NCBI GenBank assembly: GCA_015183035.1 | Contig: JACZZP010000001.1 | Coordinates: forward strand, 2,480,001 to 2,544,000 | Direction: 5' to 3' | DNA: 64,000 nucleotides | Source of the DNA: Meloidogyne chitwoodi | Lineage: Eukaryota; Nematoda; Chromadorea; Rhabditida; Meloidogynidae | In this document: one piece after another, positions 60,881 through 64,000 of the stretch | Position numbering within the stretch: position 1 is the first letter of the stretch | How the letters are laid out: each line of letters opens with the position of its first letter | Position numbers and translations under genes: made by a program | The notes under the pieces: generated by a model | Database searches by the model: none | What the model was told of the DNA's origin: nothing | Seen by the model: only the letters and a program-made list of their open reading frames with translations

Positions 60881-63319
60881 ATGCCCTCATTTAAATTATT
60901 CTTATTTTTAATTACCCTTCTTCTAATTTTATTAATTAATTTAATTTCAACACAAAAAGTATTAATTCAATTCCAACTAGTAAATAATGATTTAAAAAAT
61001 AGAGAATTTAAATTAATTGTTTGTTTTGATAAAACAAAAATTAAATCAATTTTAAAATCAAATAAAAATAAAAATAAATTAAATACAACAGAAAATACTC
61101 AAAAATATTTTTTTAATAAAAATCAGAATAATACTACTTTTTATTCTTTTGATAATATTTGTGAAGAGAATAAATATATTATTTTTTATAAAAATATTAT
61201 AACGGAAGAGGAAAAGGTTGAATTTTATTTTTATATTTTTCATAAATTAATAATAAAATTAAATGACAGCTATTTCCTTATTTAAAGACAAGTGTCCTCA
61301 GAGTTTACTTTTTTGTTTCTTTATAAAGGAAGTCATTTGTACTATTCATTAAAATTTGAGTCGCTTAAAATTCCCTAAATTTCTAATTAAAAAATTTATT
61401 AAAATTTTTTAAGTCAATTATTTTTAATTGTGGAGAGTCATCATATTCAAAAAATTATAACATATTAAATATTTATCAAATTGATATTTCAACGAAAGAA
61501 ACAAAAATTTCTTGTATAAAAGAAAGAGAGAAAAAAACAATTCAATTAAATAACAATGAAATTGAAGAAATTAAAGAAAAGCAAAAATTGTTGGAAAAAC
61601 AATTTAATAACGAAAAAAATAAAATAAAAAAACAATTAAGATTTCCTAAAGGATTGGGAAAAAGAAAATTTAATTTTAGTGATGACGAAGACAGGTAAAT
61701 TTATTTAATCGTTCGACCATTATGTCTTTTGACCATTATGTCTTTTGACCATTATGTCTTTTGACCATTATGTCTTTTGACCATTATGTCTTTTGACCAT
61801 TATGTCTTTTGACCATTATGTCTTTTGACCATTATGTCTTTTGACCATTATGTCTTTTGACCATTATGTCTTTTGACCATTATGTCTTATGACCATTATG
61901 TCTTTTGACCATTATGTCTTTTGACCATTATGTCTTTTGACCATTATGTCTTTTGACCATTATGTCTTTTGACCATTATGTCTTTTGACCATTATGTCTT
62001 TTGACCATTATGTCTTTTGACCATTATGTCTTTTGACCATTATGTCTTTTGACCATTATGTCTTTTGACCATTATGTCTTTTGACCATTATGTCTTTTGA
62101 CCATTATGTCTTTTGACCATTATGTCTTTTGACCATTATGTCTTATGACCATTATGTCTTTTGACCATTATGTCTTTTGACCATTATGTCTTTTGACCAT
62201 TATGTCTTTTGACCATTATGTCTTTTGACCATTATGTCTTTTGACCATTATGTCTTTTGACCATTATGTCTTTTGACCATTATGTCTTTTGACCATTATG
62301 TCTTTTGACCATTATGTCTTTTGACCATTATGTCTTTTGACCATTATGTCTTTTGACCATTATGTCTTTTGACCATTATGTCTTTTGACCATTATGTCTT
62401 TTGACCATTATGTCTTTTGACCATTATGTCTTTTGACCATTATGTCTTTTGACCATTATGTCTTTTTTAATTTAAAAAATTTTTTTAGAAATTTATTGCC
62501 AAATTCAGAAGATATTGATTATTTAGAAGATTATATATATAAAAAAACTGGTGTTGGTCCAAAAAATTTAAATTCAAAATTTATTGATAAAATAATAAAA
62601 AAATTATATGAAATTGAAGAAGAGCCTTTTTCTTTTTTGGATAGTCAACAGAATATTTTTGTAAAATTAATTTAATTTAAATAAATTTAATAAATTTAAA
62701 TATAGATTGAAGAAAATAAAAAATGTAAAATTAGCGAAGAAGAAAAAAAATTTAGAGAAAAATTAATTATAGAAAAATATAAAAATGTTATAATAAAAAC
62801 AATATATCACCCAGACTGGTTACCTGAAGAATTTGAAGAAAATGATGAATCAAATGAAGATGAAATAATTGAAAAATTGTTTAAAATTAATAAAAAAGAC
62901 TTTGAATATTTAAATAAAAATTGTAAAAAAATGCTAAAGAAAAAAGGTAATTTGATTTTAATTTTATTAGGTGAAAAGAGGGTTTCCCTTTGGAAAAACT
63001 AAATAATAAGAAAAAAAAATAATTTTTTTTATTTTAAAAATTAAAAAATAGTTAAATAAGAGTGTAAATTAATTTAATAAAATTAAAATTAGAGCTATTT
63101 ATTAAGCGAAAATTAAAAAATGTGCAACACAAAACTTTAAAAAATTTTTACTTTTTATTAAAATCATAAATTTTAGAAATACAAAATAAAGAAGAATCTT
63201 CATCAAAAAAAAAATTTTTCAACGAAAAATTTAAGCTAAAACATGAAAATTTTTTTAGTTCAACCAATTCAAGTGAAGAAATGAAATTTCAAAATTTATT
63301 AAGTAATTTAATTTTTTAA
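60881..63319 (+). CDS. Unrecognised secreted Lys/Glu/Asn-rich protein, 5 exons
   Basis: Model exons 60881-61216, 61414-61694, 62489-62660, 62706-62946 and 63177-63319 join in phase to about 390 residues. It starts with a clear signal peptide (FKLFLFLITLLLILLINLIS). The first 180 residues contain beta-rich hydrophobic segments (VLIQFQLVNND, FKLIVCFDKTKI, SIIFNCGESSY) with five or so Cys, loosely like a transthyretin-type extracellular fold, but the match is too weak to claim. The remainder is highly charged and Lys/Asn-rich (KEREKKTIQLNNNEIEEIKEKQ, a likely coiled coil), with TIYHPDWLPEEFEEND near residue 300. The first donor (61217, GTTGAA) was chosen because it restores phase; without it the exon stops at 61285. 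Intron 2 is filled by a 16-bp satellite. Could be a parasite-specific secreted or effector protein; no family recognised. Confidence 0.6.
61715..62466. repeat. 16-bp satellite array (GACCATTATGTCTTTT x 47)
   Basis: About 47 almost identical copies of a 16-bp unit, 752 bp, fill intron 2 of the unrecognised secreted gene. Only two units carry TCTTAT instead of TCTTTT (61885 and 62141); they are exactly 256 bp (16 units) apart. The ATG in each unit has no coding meaning: the frame through it meets stops in neighbouring units. Confidence 0.97.
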
Positions 63320-63459
63320 TTTTATTTTATGCCTTCTTTCCACACAAAATTAATTAGTATAAAATTAAATTACTATATATTTTATTACATTAAATATTAG
63401 TAAAAATAGCCCAAAAAATTAAATATTTACAATTATAGTATTTAAATATTTTTCCAATT

Positions 63460-63798
63460 TTATGTATTTAAAACTTGAGAAAAGCCTATACGATTTTGTG
63501 CAATGTCAAAGGTATGACCTAAATAAATTTAAAAAATTAATAAATTAAAAAAAACATTTTAATAAAAGATTACAATATGCGCGCATCACTGGATTTCCAA
63601 TGACCCAATTATAACCTTAAAATTTAATAAATAGTTAAAATAATATAATTTTTATAATTAATATTCTCATATGCCAGGACCCTAATAACTAATAAAAATA
63701 ATTTTAAATTATTATTTACCTTCCCGTGCAAGTGAAGGAGGTGTTGGGACCATAGCAAAAGCGCATTTATTAGAAGAGAGTTGAAAAGTAAAAATATC
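63460..63798 (-). CDS. Aspartic protease (A1/pepsin family), C-terminal part only
   Basis: Model exons (5' to 3') 63798-63720, 63615-63574 and 63518-63460 join in phase to the last 59 residues. They read DIFTFQLSSNKCAFAMVP, then EGYNWVIGNPVMRAYCHTFD, then IAQNRIGFSQVLNT and stop. This is the usual end of pepsin-like proteases: a Cys that closes a disulfide with the later AYC, the W-(V/I)-(I/L)-G-x-P-x-x-R strand, and the FD-x-x-x-x-x-(I/V)-G(F) closing strand. The catalytic Asp motifs lie upstream, beyond the right edge. The exon at 63798 begins in phase 0 after TTTAAAG, and the 35-bp repeat at 63895-64000 therefore probably lies in the preceding intron. Nematode members are secreted or lysosomal and digest protein in the gut. 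It is convergent with the unrecognised secreted gene (141 bp apart). Confidence 0.8.
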
Positions 63799-63894
63799 CT
63801 TTAAATATAATAATTTATTTCAAATTGTTAAAAAGGGATAGGGAGAGATATAAAAATAAAAAGAAATATTACTATAAACATAGTATTAATTTCT

Positions 63895-64000
63895 GGGAAC
63901 GGTTCCTTCCAGCCTACTAGTAGAGTTAAGGGAACGGTTCCTTCCAGCCTACTAGTAGAGTTAAGGGAACGGTTCCTTCCAGCCTACTAGTAGAGTTAAG
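63895..64000. repeat. 35-bp tandem repeat, three copies, cut by the window edge
   Basis: Units start with GGGAACGGTTCC at 63895, 63930 and 63965 and are identical. Each has two palindromes, GGAACGGTTCC and CTACTAGTAG. With about half G+C it contrasts sharply with its surroundings. It probably lies in an intron of the aspartic protease gene; the full extent is unknown. Confidence 0.95.

Noticed and set aside
63895..64000. Telomeric repeat
   Set aside because: The repeat abuts an aspartic protease exon whose upstream part is missing, so an intronic location is simpler; no TTAGGC array is seen.

Overview
The window reads as nuclear DNA from an AT-rich nematode, most like a root-knot nematode (Meloidogyne) or a close relative. 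Reasons: all genes are cut by many short T-rich introns ending in TTTTAG or TTTCAG; the protein families are typical of nematodes (chemoreceptor-type 7TM, amoeba-type lysozyme, NAS-type astacin, ShKT tails); Asn/Gln-rich linkers are common; and non-coding DNA is dominated by A/T runs, minisatellites and foldback repeats. The genus is an inference. I joined exons by hand using GT/AG sites, reading phase and family similarity, so each gene entry is a model and exon coordinates are in the evidence text.

Layout. 0-3.1 kb: no gene, two foldback-type repeats. 3.1-5.1 kb (+): small protein with a PP1-docking motif. 8.35-11.0 kb (+): globin-like protein whose distal and proximal heme histidines both appear to be Gln. 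13.8-25.7 kb (+): a very large P4-ATPase (phospholipid flippase), 30 exons modelled, first exon not found. 26.5-28.3 kb (-): BED zinc-finger protein, convergent with the flippase. 28.3-42.5 kb: about 14 kb with no convincing gene, purine-rich on the + strand, with TIR elements and minisatellites. 42.6-44.1 kb (-): 7TM chemoreceptor-like protein.

46.7-64 kb is dense in secreted hydrolases: an M14 zinc carboxypeptidase with a ShKT tail (+), an amoeba-type lysozyme homologue lacking its usual catalytic acids (+), a small Lys-rich protein (+), an astacin metalloprotease with a Gln-rich linker and ShKT tail (-), an unrecognised secreted protein with a 16-bp satellite in one intron (+), and the C-terminal end of an aspartic protease (-) running off the right edge. 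These would fit a gut or body-surface digestive/defensive role, but nothing here shows co-regulation.

The least expected signals are: five dispersed copies of a roughly 150-bp element ending in a hairpin whose stem varies in a compensatory way (55.4-57.9 kb); non-canonical splice boundaries in the otherwise open astacin gene; the Gln/Gln globin; a roughly 330-residue insertion and 355-residue tail in the flippase; and several palindromic repeat families. No tRNA, rRNA or CRISPR array was recognised.
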